From: Utricularia gibba
Taxonomy: Eukaryota; Streptophyta; Magnoliopsida; Lamiales; Lentibulariaceae
NCBI GenBank assembly: GCA_002189035.1
Contig: CM007991.1
Location: 4,464,001 to 4,528,000 of the forward strand
Direction of reading: 5' to 3'
DNA length: 64,000 nucleotides
Positions 23,760 to 36,025 of this stretch are shown one piece after another (position 1 is the first letter of the stretch; every line of letters starts with the position of its first letter). The notes beneath the pieces are model-generated. The model saw nothing but the letters and a program-made list of their open reading frames with translations, did not search any database and was not told where the DNA came from. The position numbers were made by a program, and so were the translations under genes.

Positions 23760-24744
23760 CTACTTCCACAGGAAAGGAAATTTTTTATGAGATATCCCTG
23801 AAGACGAGCCTTCCCCACTGTGAAACAAGCCATTATATTGAGAAGAAAAGGAAGTAAAAGGCCTGCCGTCTTGATCAACAGGGGTGAACCGTGCGTCTGT
23901 GTGCGATGATTCCTGGTGAACCGTGCGGTTCAAGCTCAACTCCTCTGTCGCTTCAGGAGCCAATGACAGAAGAGAGAGAGCACGATCAGAGTTGGCGACA
24001 CGATGATTCAGTCCCTCGGAAAAGAATCTCAGTTCAGTAATGGAGGTGTCATGGAAGTGGGGTTCATGAGATGAGAAGTTGAGAAATGTCTCTGGTTTCT
24101 CGATGTAGCGTATTGGCTGGTGCTGATGGAGCCGGCATAGCTCATTTTCAGTTTCCGATTTCACCATTCCGGGGCACGCCGAGTAAGGCACAACCGAAGC
24201 TGGCAACATTTGTGGGCCATCAAATGATAAGATTGTTGCCCCTGATATAGCAGACTGATTGGGGAAGAGGAAGCTGGCGTTCTGGGACAGAGGTTCCGAA
24301 TGCGGCTTCCTTCGCCTGCGGTTGTGGCCATCTAGTCGTTTTCGACAGCTCCGCTTCCCGTCGTCGAACTCCCCTAATGAGTGAAACCTGCAGCAGAAAA
24401 TATAACTGCATGTCACGAAAATCTAAACTGTAAAATGAGCATTCAGGTAGCATCATGAGAGTATTTAAAGTCTAAAGCTACAATTAACACTGCTAGGCTA
24501 AGAGGTTAGGATGAAGGAAACCAATTATATACCTGCTGCATTGCTGACAAAACCGCTGCTCTTGTCCTCTGATAGTAACGCAAGCAGCCTTTGAATGAAC
24601 TTCACATACCTTATGTCGACGGTGATAGTCTCTGCAGAGGCTCAAATCGGCATCACAACCATCTACCAGGCAATGAGCAACTTGGTTGCTTTTGCTGGAG
24701 GCCTTAGCGCGTTTCGACAAACCCGAAGAAGATGATGATTCCAT
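23760..24744 (-). CDS. SPL: SBP-box transcription factor, SPL13-like
   Basis: Two exons are clear: 24744-24533 and 24387-23760, with the intron between CAGCAG/gtatat and ctgcag/GTTTCAC. From the ATG at 24744 they give 279 aa. The SBP domain spans about residues 24-98. Its first zinc site is C25, C30, C47, H50; its second is C66, C69, H73, C85; and the basic nuclear signal [13 protein letters not shown] runs 82-98. The intron sits inside the second finger, as is usual in this family. The protein ends FPFLWK, like SPL13-type proteins. It carries a miR156 site in exon 2. SBP factors bind GTAC motifs and promote phase change. The 5' end is uncertain: the frame stays open upstream for about 20 codons to a possible acceptor (ctgggag), so an extra N-terminal exon is likely. 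Confidence 0.92.
23964..23983 (-). promoter_or_regulatory. miR156/157 target site in the SPL coding region
   Basis: The plus strand reads TGACAGAAGAGAGAGAGCAC, almost identical to miR156 itself, so the minus-strand mRNA has the matching target GUGCUCUCUCUCUUCUGUCA. It encodes the ALSLLS peptide (residues 207-212), the hallmark of miR156-controlled SPL genes. Cleavage of the transcript in the juvenile phase is therefore expected. Confidence 0.93.
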
Positions 24745-27053
24745 GCCAAGACGCTTTGGATCCCTTAAACCTTCCTTCAAAATAGTATTGTCAGAAGAAC
24801 CTCCCAGGGAAAATCACCACAAGGCATATACTTGAGAAGAATAAGTCTGCAGAATAAACCATTACTCAATTGCACTCACACTCAATAACAAAATGTAGGG
24901 CAAACAACACAGTGTGAATAAAAGTTGAATGCCAATAACGGATGGAAAGTTTTTACAGGTTGCAAAGAGAAGATGGTCCCTCTACGACAACAATTATTGA
25001 AGATCGCCCCTCTTTATACAGAAAACGAAATATTCCACTCAAAAGATCCCAAATATTCACAAATCTTCCTCCCTTCCATCAACGAACAACTACAGGATTT
25101 GATTAGAAACTCCAAAAACGATTTGTGGGAGTTCCCCAACGATACCCAGTTGCTAAAGAATGAATAAAAATTTCAACAAGGGTATCCAGAATTCCCAAAA
25201 ATAAATGTATCTCCGCCTGCGGTTCAACTCGAAGCATCTTCATGCTTTGAACTGCTGCAGTAAATGAGGAGCCAAAAAAAGCCAGAGTGTTGGGGATGTA
25301 CCTGTGAGTTTCATGGCCAAAAGCGTGGCACTAAGAGGAAGAGTTAATTTAAAAAGTACCCACTGTATTTTTACTGTGTGATAAAAGTACCCATCCTATG
25401 TTGAAAAAAATAGCTTTGGTGTGTGTGAGAGAGTGTGACAGTAGGTACTTTAATAAAAGACCCCACTAAGGAAAGCTGAAGGGCTGAACCAGTCCTGAAC
25501 TTTAAAGAAAAGTCTGACTTGAGATTCTCTGCCATTGGTTCTCTGAGAATGGAACCCCATCATGGTATGGGCACCTTAGAAAAACTATGAAAAGTGCCGT
25601 GTGAAAAGGAGAGGAAGTGACGTATGTTTTCAAACCGAAATTCCGAATCCGGCCGGTTCATTGTCCGTCCGGTCGGACAGAATGATCCAACCATATTTGA
25701 ATCCACACCGCAAGTATATTATTATAACATTGACTAAAGAGTAAAAACTACTAAACTAGCATCTATATATACGGAGTAAGTTAAAATGAAATCTATGCTT
25801 CATGGTGTTAATATAGCACGCTGCACATCAATCAATACGGAACTAAGTGAATATGCATTACGTTACTACTTTGATACAATAGTAATAAAGTATAAAAATT
25901 TAATATGTTATTATAAAATTAAATAACAAAATATTTTATAAATTTATAATTCCCTAATGCAATGACTCATATGCCAAAGTAATTTCACAAGTTTAAGAAG
26001 TTAAAATCCATATCTCTATAAAAAAAATATTTTTCCATCTCTACCACATGAAATGAGATTATTATTGTTTGAAGAATTGTTAAAGACTCCATTGCTACCG
26101 AATAAGAGACGATGAAGAAGATAAATGGAAACCCTAGCAAATAAGTGGTGGTGGAAAAGAAAAACAAGAAATTCTGTATATGATCACATTATAACTTCAT
26201 AAAAATAATGATCACAACTAAATAAGTGTACAAATGTTTGTCGTCATTGCACTTTTGTCCTAATCGTGTAAGCATGGTGTACATAATCATGGATCGCAAA
26301 CAATGCAACACAGTGTGACTATTATGTCTTCCATCTTCTAATTTCAGCTTGCATGCCCCCTTTTTTCAACATTTAGAGCATGTTTAAGTATGCATTTTTT
26401 TTCATTACATTCTCATTATGTAAGATAAGAATGCAAAAAAAACAACAACAAAACATCATTACTTTTTCGTTTTGCATTCTAACAAAATACAAATTCTCAT
26501 TTTAAAAAAATATGCTGAAACCCAAAATGCATGTAATACTCATTTTTCACTCTCATTCTCATTTTTCTAACATATTTTACAAAAATACCCCTGAAAAGAA
26601 TGCAAATTTTTATCCAAAAATCTATTTGCACTCATTAACCGGCCGAAGAGAAGAATAATCCTATGCGAGCCAATCTAAAGAACCCAGAGATTAGAGGAGA
26701 AAAAAAGTAGGAATATCTCCCAACTCACGAGGAAATGAGTGAAATACTCTACTTTTTTAAAAACATTTTCATATTACCCTACTTTTTAAATTTATTATTT
26801 TACCTGAGTTTTTAAATAGAATTAGTAATATACCTTATCTTTTGTCATTATTTTTATATTAACTCAATTAAAAGATTAAATGGGTAAATACCTCAACCTT
26901 TTCATTTATATTAACTTTATACAAACTTTGTAATATTAACAAAAATAGAGTTATTTTTTCATTTTATCTTATCTTTATAATTTTTTATATATTTTAGTTT
27001 TAATAAATTTATTGGATACATTTTTTTGATATATTAATATTATTAAAAATATA
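24745..27053. other. SPL upstream region, then AT-rich intergenic DNA
   Basis: Between 24745 and about 25330 the minus strand has splice-like signals (a donor at atgaaactcacag/gtacat near 25300, acceptors near 24850 and 24820), so SPL leader exons probably lie here. No open frame is long enough to confirm them. Between 25500 and 25700 the sequence is less AT-rich and may be the promoter or leader. From 25700 on it is AT-rich with no recognised gene. Confidence 0.45.
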
Positions 27054-27275
27054 ATTTATTTTCAGAATTTAAGATTTCAATTGAAGGTTTAAATTAAGTA
27101 TTTATACTTTAGTAATAGTATACTATTAGTTTTTCGAAATTCATGATTATATTTTATAATTTAGTGATTTATGAAAAATATAGTTTATTTTCAGACTTTA
27201 TACTTTCAATTGAAGATTTAAATTCAGTATTTATATTTTAGTTATAATATAATATTAAGTTTTCGAAATTTTAGA
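27054..27275. repeat. Two-copy direct repeat of about 129 bp
   Basis: The block tttattttcag..tt.aa..ttcaattgaag.tttaaatt.agtatttata.tttagt occurs at about 27054 and again at about 27183 in the same direction, with substitutions. The surrounding DNA is very AT-rich and non-coding. Confidence 0.65.
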
Positions 27276-28073
27276 GATTAAAATAAAGGTAAATAAATTT
27301 TATTATTATGATTTAGTTAGTTTAAGGTTATCATATCAGATTTTAAGGTTTTAATTCAAGAATATGATTTAGATTATTTAACTTTATAATTTTAAATTTA
27401 ATTTTAGAATTTAAAGTTTAAAGATGAAAATAAAGATAAATTTCTAATATAGATGAGCATTAAAAATAAATTATTAATAAAAATGTAAACAAAGGTAAAA
27501 TACAAAGAAAAAGAATAACTAAGGTAAAATGCCAATAAAAAATGTTAAAAAGGGTAAAAAAAATGAATTAAAGTATAAAAGGTAAATGAATAATAAATAT
27601 GTTCTGACAAGGGTATTTAAAAAAATCGTTTTTTAGCATTTAGGGTTTTTTTAATTTATAAAAATATTAAAATTTATTATGGAAACGACATGCATCACTC
27701 ATTCATTTGATGCATATGTGACACTCTCTTGAGATTCTTTAACATTTACACTACCTATCAATTTTTGTGTCTTACAAAAAAAACATATATTTAATATTAA
27801 CAAAAACATGTAGAAAAGTGTGATAGTAATTTTTCATACTGATATCCACTTTGGCTTATGCCATAATATATGTCAAGATTTGATATCAATGAAATCCCTC
27901 TGATCTTCAACTGTAAAAACCTTCATGGTTTGTTGCTTGAAATCAAATTCTTTATGACCACTGTCTCCTCTTGACATTATCCTATCCATACAATCTCCAA
28001 ATTTACTAATATCGGAGCTCAAAATTTTTTAATTTCTTCTTGTTGTATCCATGCAATGAGGAACTAGGGGTAT
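27276..28073. other. AT-rich intergenic DNA, nothing recognised
   Basis: Low-complexity AT-rich sequence with A-rich runs up to about 27660, then ordinary AT-rich sequence. I see no gene and no shared repeat until the LTR-like start at 28074. Confidence 0.5.
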
Positions 28074-29285
28074 TGATAACACATAATTGTGAGTGTTTCA
28101 AAATAAGAAAATGATTAGTATTCTTCTACAAAGCTCAGATTTTATTGTTTGTTTCAGTGTTTTTGTGATTAGTAACATTGTTTGCATATTTTATTTCTAA
28201 TCTCAATCTTAAATCTAATCATTTTCTTGAGCATACAGCATATATCAACAATGCAAATCCCAATGATCCTAAAAGTATACAAGGGAAGTAGTATAAAAAG
28301 GGGACAAAAGAGAAGAAATAGAAGCATCAAATCCCAAGAAGAGCAAAAAGAAGATTTTGATACTAATGAAGAGTGAGAAAAATATCTCTTCATTGAACAA
28401 CACGTCACACAAAAATAATTAAGTAGACTTAAATCCTCCATTTGTTAGGTGAATGATTATTAGGTTAGATGAGTTAAATGTAGCAATAATCATGTCATTC
28501 TTTAAAGTTTCAAGTCATTGCATTACCTTATTCTAGTTAGTAGTCTGATGAGGGTACAAATTGAAAGTGGCTAATTGGTCTCTGAAAAGTAGCCAAAGGG
28601 TGTTCTGACACCTGGTGGACAGATCGATAATTGTCAGGACTTGTCAGCGGCGGTTGTTTTACACAGTCTGAAAAGTGGCCGAATTACAGCAAATCAGGCG
28701 GCGATTATTTGAAAAATAGGACCACAGTACAGGCGCAGAAAGCAGCCAACGTCTGTAGAATAGGAGAAATGCTGAAGAGAAAAGGGTTCGACTCTAAGCC
28801 CTCCAACTTGTATCTTTTCTCACCACCTCCATCTAGTAAAGATTTTCTCGACGAGCTCCGACAGCTCCGTGGTTTTTCCGTTTTCCGACGGTTTCCACAT
28901 AAATATCTTCGCCTATCTTCATTTCTACTAAACGAATCGAGCAAAACATCAAAAACGTAATCAGGTGTGGCACATCCAGCTGCACCCATAACCCGAGAAT
29001 TGGCCCTCTCGGATACTGATTCTCGCTCGCAACATAGTCGAATTTGCATGTTATTTCTTATAGTATTTTATTGTAAACCTATCTTACTTTTAGATTAAAC
29101 TAAATCTTTCAATCGTGATAAAAACAACATGCATTAATCTTCACACAACAAACATATAATTCCTTGCGTTTGACCTTGATTCACTATGCTCATATTTTTT
29201 GTATGATTGAATGTTAATTATGTTTATAAATTTATTTGATAGAAGAATTTGTATTTTAACGATATTGTAAAATTTTCATTTATCA
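28074..29285 (+). mobile_element. LTR family F copy 2, interrupted by a family C solo LTR
   Basis: Starts TGATAACACATA and ends TTTTCATTTATCA. Shared landmarks with the copy at 14704 are tctcaatcttaa.tctaatc, tcaaatcccaaga, gtagacttaaa, gtttcaag, and gcgtttgaccttgattcactatgctcatattt. The flanks ggtat (28069-28073) and tgtac (29286-29290) agree at three of five bases, so any target duplication has decayed. Bases 28546-29034 are a later family C insertion, absent from the matching place in copy 1 (near 15590). Confidence 0.7.
28546..29034 (+). mobile_element. Solo LTR, family C copy 2
   Basis: Runs from TGATGAGGGTACAAATTG to CTCGCAACA, 489 bp. A perfect 5-bp duplication, TAGTC, flanks it at 28541-28545 and 29035-29039. 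It lies inside the older family F LTR. No internal retroelement sequence is attached. Confidence 0.88.
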
Positions 29286-30415
29286 TGTACTGCTTCATGA
29301 TAACAATCAAATTTTTTTTTCAACATCTGTTTTCTTTTTGCGAAGTTCTCTTTTCTGAATCCTTGCTAACATTTAGCCATGCAGAAACAAGAATAAACTT
29401 ATGTTCCTTTGCCTATCTTTGAGATACTGATTCTCTAGTAGCCATTATCTAAAAAAATGTAGTAAAAATTGATGAAACAAGGAGTGATAATATGCTTGAA
29501 TCAACAGATTGCGTAATTCTAAACACATCATTCCTAATTTAAGCAACAAATTTGATTTTCGGCATTTATTTGAAGCAACAAAATGATTACTGAATAATAA
29601 ACAACTAGGTGCATTGAAAGACATCATGAAACACATCTAAATGTTTAGGAATCATTTATAAATCAACAAAGGATACCATAAAAATGACTGATCAAATGTA
29701 TGCAACTATTTTCTAAACAGATTTAAGAATCATTTATGAATGAAGTTGTTGCATAAATCTAAAACAATGATTTCAAAAGTAATAATTTGATTTCAACTAC
29801 TAAAGTTAATCAATAAAATAAATGGTAAAACAATTAGTTATAACAAAAGATATCATCAAAATAGATTCAAGAATCAGTGAAATACATGAGAAACAAAAAT
29901 GATAGGTTTAGTTGCAAGAAGAAAATCAATAGAATATGGAGATCAAAGTCCTCTAAGAAACTTGGAACAATATTGAAAGGGTAGGATAAAATAAACTCCA
30001 CAAAATCCAACAATCTTATTAAATGCAATAAGAATATGAACTCCCGCCCATCAAACTACAGAATGTGTGTCTTCGAAAACAAAGTGAGACATAGAAGAAA
30101 TTAGACAAAAAAAAAAAAACAAATATGCTCACATCTAGTGCATAACATTGAACAAATATGAATAAATTAAAAGGTATTTACCTATTTGTATGTGTGACGT
30201 AGAAGAACCCAAAAAATAGAGAATTGAAAGACATAAGAACCTATCTTTTATTTTATTGAGTTTCTGAACGGAAACTTGGTTTTTGTGAGGATAGTTTTCG
30301 GAAATCGGAAACCCTTCCTTTATTGATATTGAAAATTTTTATTACTAAAGGTATGCATCACGTAAGTATTTTTGAAAATGAATAAAAATGTTATAACATT
30401 GAAGCTATATATGAC
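29286..30415. other. Intergenic, nothing recognised
   Basis: AT-rich sequence without a recognisable gene. A T-run near 29313 and an A-run near 30106 are the only notable features. Confidence 0.5.
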
Positions 30416-30982
30416 ATGTATCAAGTTGAATATGGTCCATGTCATAATGTGAATGCTAGTGATTCTACTATTTTATCTTCATTTTCTACTAATGCTCTTG
30501 TTGTACTTCGTAGTGTAGACATCTCTTTTACGCCTTTTTCTTATGAAGAATGCATGTTATATAACAATAATCATATAATTGAAGGGAGTAATGATGATTC
30601 TTTTGATATACTAGCTTGGTGGAAAAGCAATTTTATCAATTTTATTATTTTAGATAGAATGGTCAAAGATATTCTTACTCTTTCAACGTCAACCATGCTT
30701 TTGAAAAGCACATTCAGTAAAAGTGGAAGAATAATAACACAGAAAATAACAAAGTGTTCTCCTCCTAATACATTGAAAGGTTGTATGTGCCTAAAAAATT
30801 CGAATGATGCCAAAAAAGGAAGAAAAATTATAAATCAAGTTTTGAATAGAAGTATGAAAATTGAAATCTTAAAAAACATGAGGAATGAAGCTATTCAATG
30901 CAAGTGTTGCATTCTAATTTCAAAAAATAAGAGTTTTATTTTGTATATTTTTATTTTTATTGAATTTGAATTAGTAAGTTGA
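30416..30982 (+). pseudogene. hAT transposase C-terminal fragment
   Basis: An open frame of 188 codons contains the hAT C-terminal dimerisation motif: SFDILAWWKSNFINFIILDRMVKDIL, seen here as FDILAWWK then VKDILTLSTSTMLLKSTFSKSGRII and LKGCMCLKNS. This matches the family pattern of D.L.WW with later S.A..FS.GGR and A..C...W. The N-terminal two thirds of a transposase are missing upstream and the tail is Lys-rich and unrelated. It is a truncated copy of a hAT gene different from the relic at 9-11 kb. The open length is probably chance survival. Confidence 0.65.
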
Positions 30983-31152
30983 TTCTTAATAGGAGTAAAC
31001 ATTTGATTTGATTTCATTTTATATATTGCACTGTATAATATGGTATTCTTCCAACATAGGTGAGTAAGAAATCGATAAAGAAGTCAATAGTAAATCTGCT
31101 ACACATCCAATAGGCGATTGAAAAGAGATTGTGTCAGACTATGACTACTAGC

Positions 31153-31749
31153 TAGACCTAGGCATGGGTCATGACTTTCCGAGTAACGAGTCAGACTCAT
31201 CTAGCCATGACTCTATTATGGGTTTATGAGTCGACGGGTTGACGGGTTTTGATCCCCAACTTGTATCATACCCAAGTTGACTCATTACTTGTCGACTCTT
31301 CGAGTTGACTCGAGTATACACTCATCAACTCGTATTTATCTTTTTTTAAAAAAATAATTATTTTATTTTTCAGTTTCTTTTTTGTTGTATATGAATACTT
31401 TTATTTGTATATGATCTATTTAATCATTGAATATTCAATTTCAAAAAATGCAATAAAGTTTTCCCTCCTCCTTTACGATATTTGAGATTGATAATATATA
31501 ATATAAGTGAAGTTAGTTAATATCAAATTATAAATATTAAATAAAAAATATATAAAATCTAAATTAAAGAAATGAATAATTTGGACTACAAATTATTCAT
31601 TTTTTCACAAGTTATTCAGGTAACTAGTCAAGTAAAAAATCATCGACTTGACTCATACTTATTTTTCACAAGTATGAGTAATTCGTATCCATTCCATACG
31701 AGTAGATTCGTGGCTAACCCGGGTTGACCCATACCTATGCCCAGGTATA
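31153..31749. mobile_element. hAT-type MITE
   Basis: The ends are TAGACCTAGGC and, in reverse complement, TATACCTGGGC: 11-bp terminal inverted repeats with two differences. An 8-bp direct duplication, CTACTAGC, flanks it at 31145-31152 and 31750-31757, the size hAT elements make. The interior is non-coding, AT-rich in the middle, with strings of gggtcaa/gagttgac/gactcg typical of small non-autonomous hAT elements in plants. It lies 170 bp from the hAT transposase fragment, but I infer no direct link. Confidence 0.72.
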
Positions 31750-31757
31750 CTACTAGC

Positions 31758-33630
31758 ATATATTCTTAAAAGCCACCAACTTGTAGGCATTCAGAATAGG
31801 AGGTAGATTTTTGTCGACAGAACCACAAATAACATTAGGCAAGTCTATAAGACACAAAAAGTAGCTAACCTCTCAGAATCGGTTGGCCAGGGCTTTCTAT
31901 AAATAGAAGTCCAATTCAAGAGAAAATCATTCTACGTCTTTTGCATCCATTATAAATCTCTCCTTTTCTCTTAGTGCAATCCATTTCTTTGATGAGTACT
32001 CTCAGTTTTGTGGTTTTCCGTCACGATGATTTCCACGTAAAAGACTCTGGTTTCATTGTATCGTTTTCTCCATTAACCCAACCATAATCCTACAAATCAA
32101 TGACTTGGATCACAAAAAAATATCCAATTCAATCCTTCTAAATCGTGTTGTTGGTGGTTGCCAATTTTTAACCAGAATACCAATCAAAAGAGAGGGTAAC
32201 TTCATCTTTTCCATGAGATTTTGGTAGGAAAATATCTTTTCCACATCTTTTCTCCTATGAAATCAGTTGCTTTACACTATAAACCACTTTTTAAAGTAGG
32301 ACATGTGCATTCCCAATATTAATTACTACCTTGTTAAAACTTAAACAAAAAATAGAAATATGAGAGTTTTCTTTTCAATTGTTATCAATTGAGCTAATTT
32401 TCACAATAAAAACATTCCTATGAACTAAATATACAAAATAAAAAATTACACATGCAAAACAATACTTAACCATACGAAACACTCATAAAAATACATATAA
32501 AAACAGTGTTATTAATAATGAAAAGAGAAATATTGATTTATATGAAACACTATTATGGATTTTAAAAAAATTCTCTTCATTTTAATATTACTTAAACTCA
32601 TGAACATTTTATTATATATTTGTAAAATGTTGTATAACTAGATAGTGGGATCATGGTCTTTTGTTTATGAAAAATCTACATATCATATAAAAAGTAACAT
32701 TTTTAAACAACTCATGCTCATTTCTCAAGACACTTTCAATCTCAAAAGAAAGTAATTTATGATTTTATTATATTAATTCTTAAAAATACAATTTTTCTTC
32801 AAAATAGTATTAATTTCTTCAGTGAAAACGTATTGTATAAGTATGATTATATAAATTTTCTCCTACTTTAATGATATATGAGTATAGGTCCCATATCAAA
32901 TTCCAACTTATTCTCCCTTCTCCCATAGTAAAACTCAATGAGTTAGGATAAAAAATATAACTTCTCAAGTCACAAGTCAAACTAGATGAGTTAGAATAAA
33001 AACTATAACTCGTTGAATTAATTTACTCAAGTTGAACTATATGCGTGGACTTGACTCGTACCAAAATTTACCCAAGTTGAATATTTAAAATATAAACACC
33101 ATATTTACTTTAACTAGTACTTGTCATACCTTGGAAAAGAAAACAGTGTATCAATTTGCACAACATCATGTGTGTTTTGACTAGTATTTATCATAATTTA
33201 AAAAAAGAGATAGCATCGCATATATATTTAACTGGTGTTTGTAATAATTTGTGGAGCACAATAGCATCATATAGCACCATGTTTATACGACATAATGATA
33301 ACTCGTTTAACTAGTTCGCACAAGTCAATTTAGAGTTACTCAAATCAACTCGCAATTGTCTCAAGGGCTTCTTTCCCACCCAACTTTACCACACACCCAT
33401 GCCCGTAGCAAATTGTCACTCCAATCCCCATCCTATCCTCTACATATTCTAATTATTTTAATTAATTATATTAATAACTATATATATATATATATATAAT
33501 TAATCATTTAATTTTTCCAATAGTATTAATTATATTTTTTAAATAATTAATATTGTAAACTATTTAATGTACATTAACAATAATTATTGTATTCAAAATA
33601 CATATATAGATATTTTTTATATATAATTAT
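31758..33630. other. Repeat-derived intergenic DNA
   Basis: About 31860-32100 is a distant family C relative: ctataaatagaag, then tctcagttttgtggttttccgtc and atttccacgtaaa. About 32300-32510 is a family E fragment on the minus strand, matching 11735-11900 in reverse. About 32930-33400 has gagttgactcg-type strings and ends cacacccatgcccg, which looks like another decayed hAT MITE, but no duplication was found. Around 33480-33500 is a TA microsatellite. No gene is seen. Confidence 0.5.
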
Positions 33631-34817
33631 TGATGGTAATTCTGCAAGTGTACAGAAACCGTCGAAGTAATAAAATAAGATCGTATCCACAAGGAATTGC
33701 TATTGGAATATTCTTTTCAAACAAAGATTCAAAAAACCGAAAACAAGAGAAATATTTGGTTTTGAAGAGAATAAGAAAAGTGGTCTTAGATCTAAAATCC
33801 ATCTTACTTGAAACTCGCCCTTGCATGTGTGCAAACCTTGAGAGCTGTCCTGCTTACGCAAGCTTTGGGGGTGTTATGCTAAAATAGTGCTACTCATTGA
33901 CTATTATAGCATCGTCCCTTGTTTTGTGGGATTATGGAATCAACCACGCCACCAGAGCCATTTCACCTCTTGTGATAACCCATGTTTTCCCCACACCCAA
34001 ATCTAACCCCTACACCTCTCATCTCGCAGATATATTAGACAGAATGTGCCTTACCAACGATGTCCGATTGAGCCCTTCTCCTTAGGTGCTTGAGACCAAC
34101 CTTTGATTCTCCCACACTCTATTAAGGCTATATGGTATTAAAGATCACGTTGATAAAGAAAACGTTGCGAAAAACAGAATCAGACCTCAAATTAAATGCT
34201 GAAAAACATAATAAGATAGTCACACGCGCATAACTTGCACAAGCAAGGCTTCACAACAGATCCTCAGCCGCAAGCGCTCACACGCACATGCTTGACTTTA
34301 AACAACAAAAGTTGATGAAAAACGAAGGGAAAGGAATCCAAAACATGCTAGACTCGACTCTAAACCCTAGATTGACTCTCTGGTCGTCCACCCTTCGATC
34401 TTTTAGGTCTTCGCGTTTGGATTTTTATATAATGGTGGGGATTTGTCAGGCTTTCTTGATGGGATCGCATCAAGTCTTCTATCCGAATCTTCTAAGATTT
34501 GATACAAATCTTCTAGGATGAGATCCAAATTTTCCAAGATAAGATGTGAATCTTATCTTATCCGAGAATCTTTGACCGAGTCTTCATTCGGATAGACCAA
34601 ATCTTTGCCTCCATCAAAGTAGCTCGAAAATCCCCCAAATTAAGTTAAAATTATCCTGAAAAATCACAAAACACACCTTCCCTCCAAAAAGATCAAAGTG
34701 GTATGAAAGATATAAAATTCTCTTAGAAACATAAGAAAAGTGGGATAAAAAGAATGCAAAACACATCTAAGTGAGTCTCAAAAAGCATAAATATAAGTGA
34801 AATAAAATCAATTATCA
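33631..34817 (-). mobile_element. Solo LTR, family D copy 1
   Basis: On the plus strand it begins TGATGGTAATTCTGCAAG and ends AATCAATTATCA, 1187 bp. The flanks ATTAT (33626-33630) and ACTAT (34818-34822) are a 5-bp duplication with one transition. The sense motif ccttgtggatacgatc sits near the sense 3' end on the minus strand. It keeps many CG and CNG sites, so it is the younger of the two D copies. Confidence 0.78.
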
Positions 34818-34991
34818 ACTATCTTCTAATATTAAAAACTATTCAATTGAAATAAATACATTTTTTTAATTTTGTATTTGAAGTATCTATTTATTGTGTT
34901 GTAAATAGAAATTAATTATTTTTATTAGTTGAAGTATGGTATGCACAAAAAGTAAATTTATTTAATAAATACATACATAAAATATGATTAT

Positions 34992-36020
34992 TGATGATAA
35001 TTTTGCAAGTGTATAGAAATATTGAAGTAATAAATAAAGATCATCTCTATAAGAAATTGATTATTTCTGAATTTTCTAAAACAATTCAAAACAAACAACA
35101 GCAAAACGATTTTGAAAACAATAGAAATAAAAATTTTGGACAAGGATCCACTATACTAAAACTTGTCTATGTATGTATAAACTTTGAGAACTAATCTTAT
35201 TACACAAGTTATATGGTTATTATTTTAAAATAGTGTTATTTGATAACTGTTATAATATTGTATTTCATTTAATGAGAATATAAAATCAATTATACTATCA
35301 GAATCATTTAAATTTTTGTGATAACCCATATTTTCTTCACACTCAATTTTAACTCTTACACCTCACATTTTACAAATAGACTAAACAAAATGTGTCTTAT
35401 CAATGATGTCCTATTAAATCCTTATCTTTAATTGTTTGAAATAAATCCGAGATTTTTTTATTCACTCAGAGTTTTGTTATATTAAAGAGTATGTTGGTAA
35501 ATAAAATATTATGAAAAATAAAATTAAATATCAAATTAAATTGAAAGAATATGATAAAATAGTCACAAGTATGAGGATTTACACAAACAAGGCTTTAGCA
35601 TACATTCTTAGCCTCAATTACTTATATGCATATACTCGTTTCTAACATAAAAATAAACACTAGAATACAAAAAAAATGGTTAAAAACGTTTCTAATAATT
35701 GAAAAAGTGAGTTATTTATAAAAGAAGTGATTTAAGTCTTCAAGCTGTTTGGACAAAATATTTTATTCAAATTTTTTATTTAAATTTTCTTAAATTATCT
35801 TCAAATCTTTATCTTATTCATAAATCTATAACTAAATCTATTCGTTGGCTAAGTTTCTTATCATAGCAAACTCAAAAAATCCACAATAATATATATTTTT
35901 TCAAAAAAATCAAATTAATATAAAACATATAAAATCAATTGAAAATAATTAAGATAGATAGAAACAACTATTAAGAATGATGTAAAAGTATATTTTAGAA
36001 TGATATAAAATTACTTATCA
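34992..36020 (-). mobile_element. Solo LTR, family D copy 2
   Basis: On the plus strand it begins TGATGATAATTTTGCAAG and ends TTACTTATCA, 1029 bp. A perfect duplication, ATTAT, flanks it at 34987-34991 and 36021-36025. It aligns with copy 1 from end to end, but most C and G of copy 1 are replaced by T and A (gatcgtatccacaagg has become gatcatctctataaga). The pattern fits long-term deamination of methylated cytosine. Confidence 0.85.
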
Positions 36021-36025
36021 ATTAT

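Noticed and set aside
33631-36020. D1 and D2 as the two LTRs of one short element
   Set aside because: They share direction and lie only 174 bp apart, but each has its own flanking 5-bp duplication and they differ greatly in decay, so they are two insertions.
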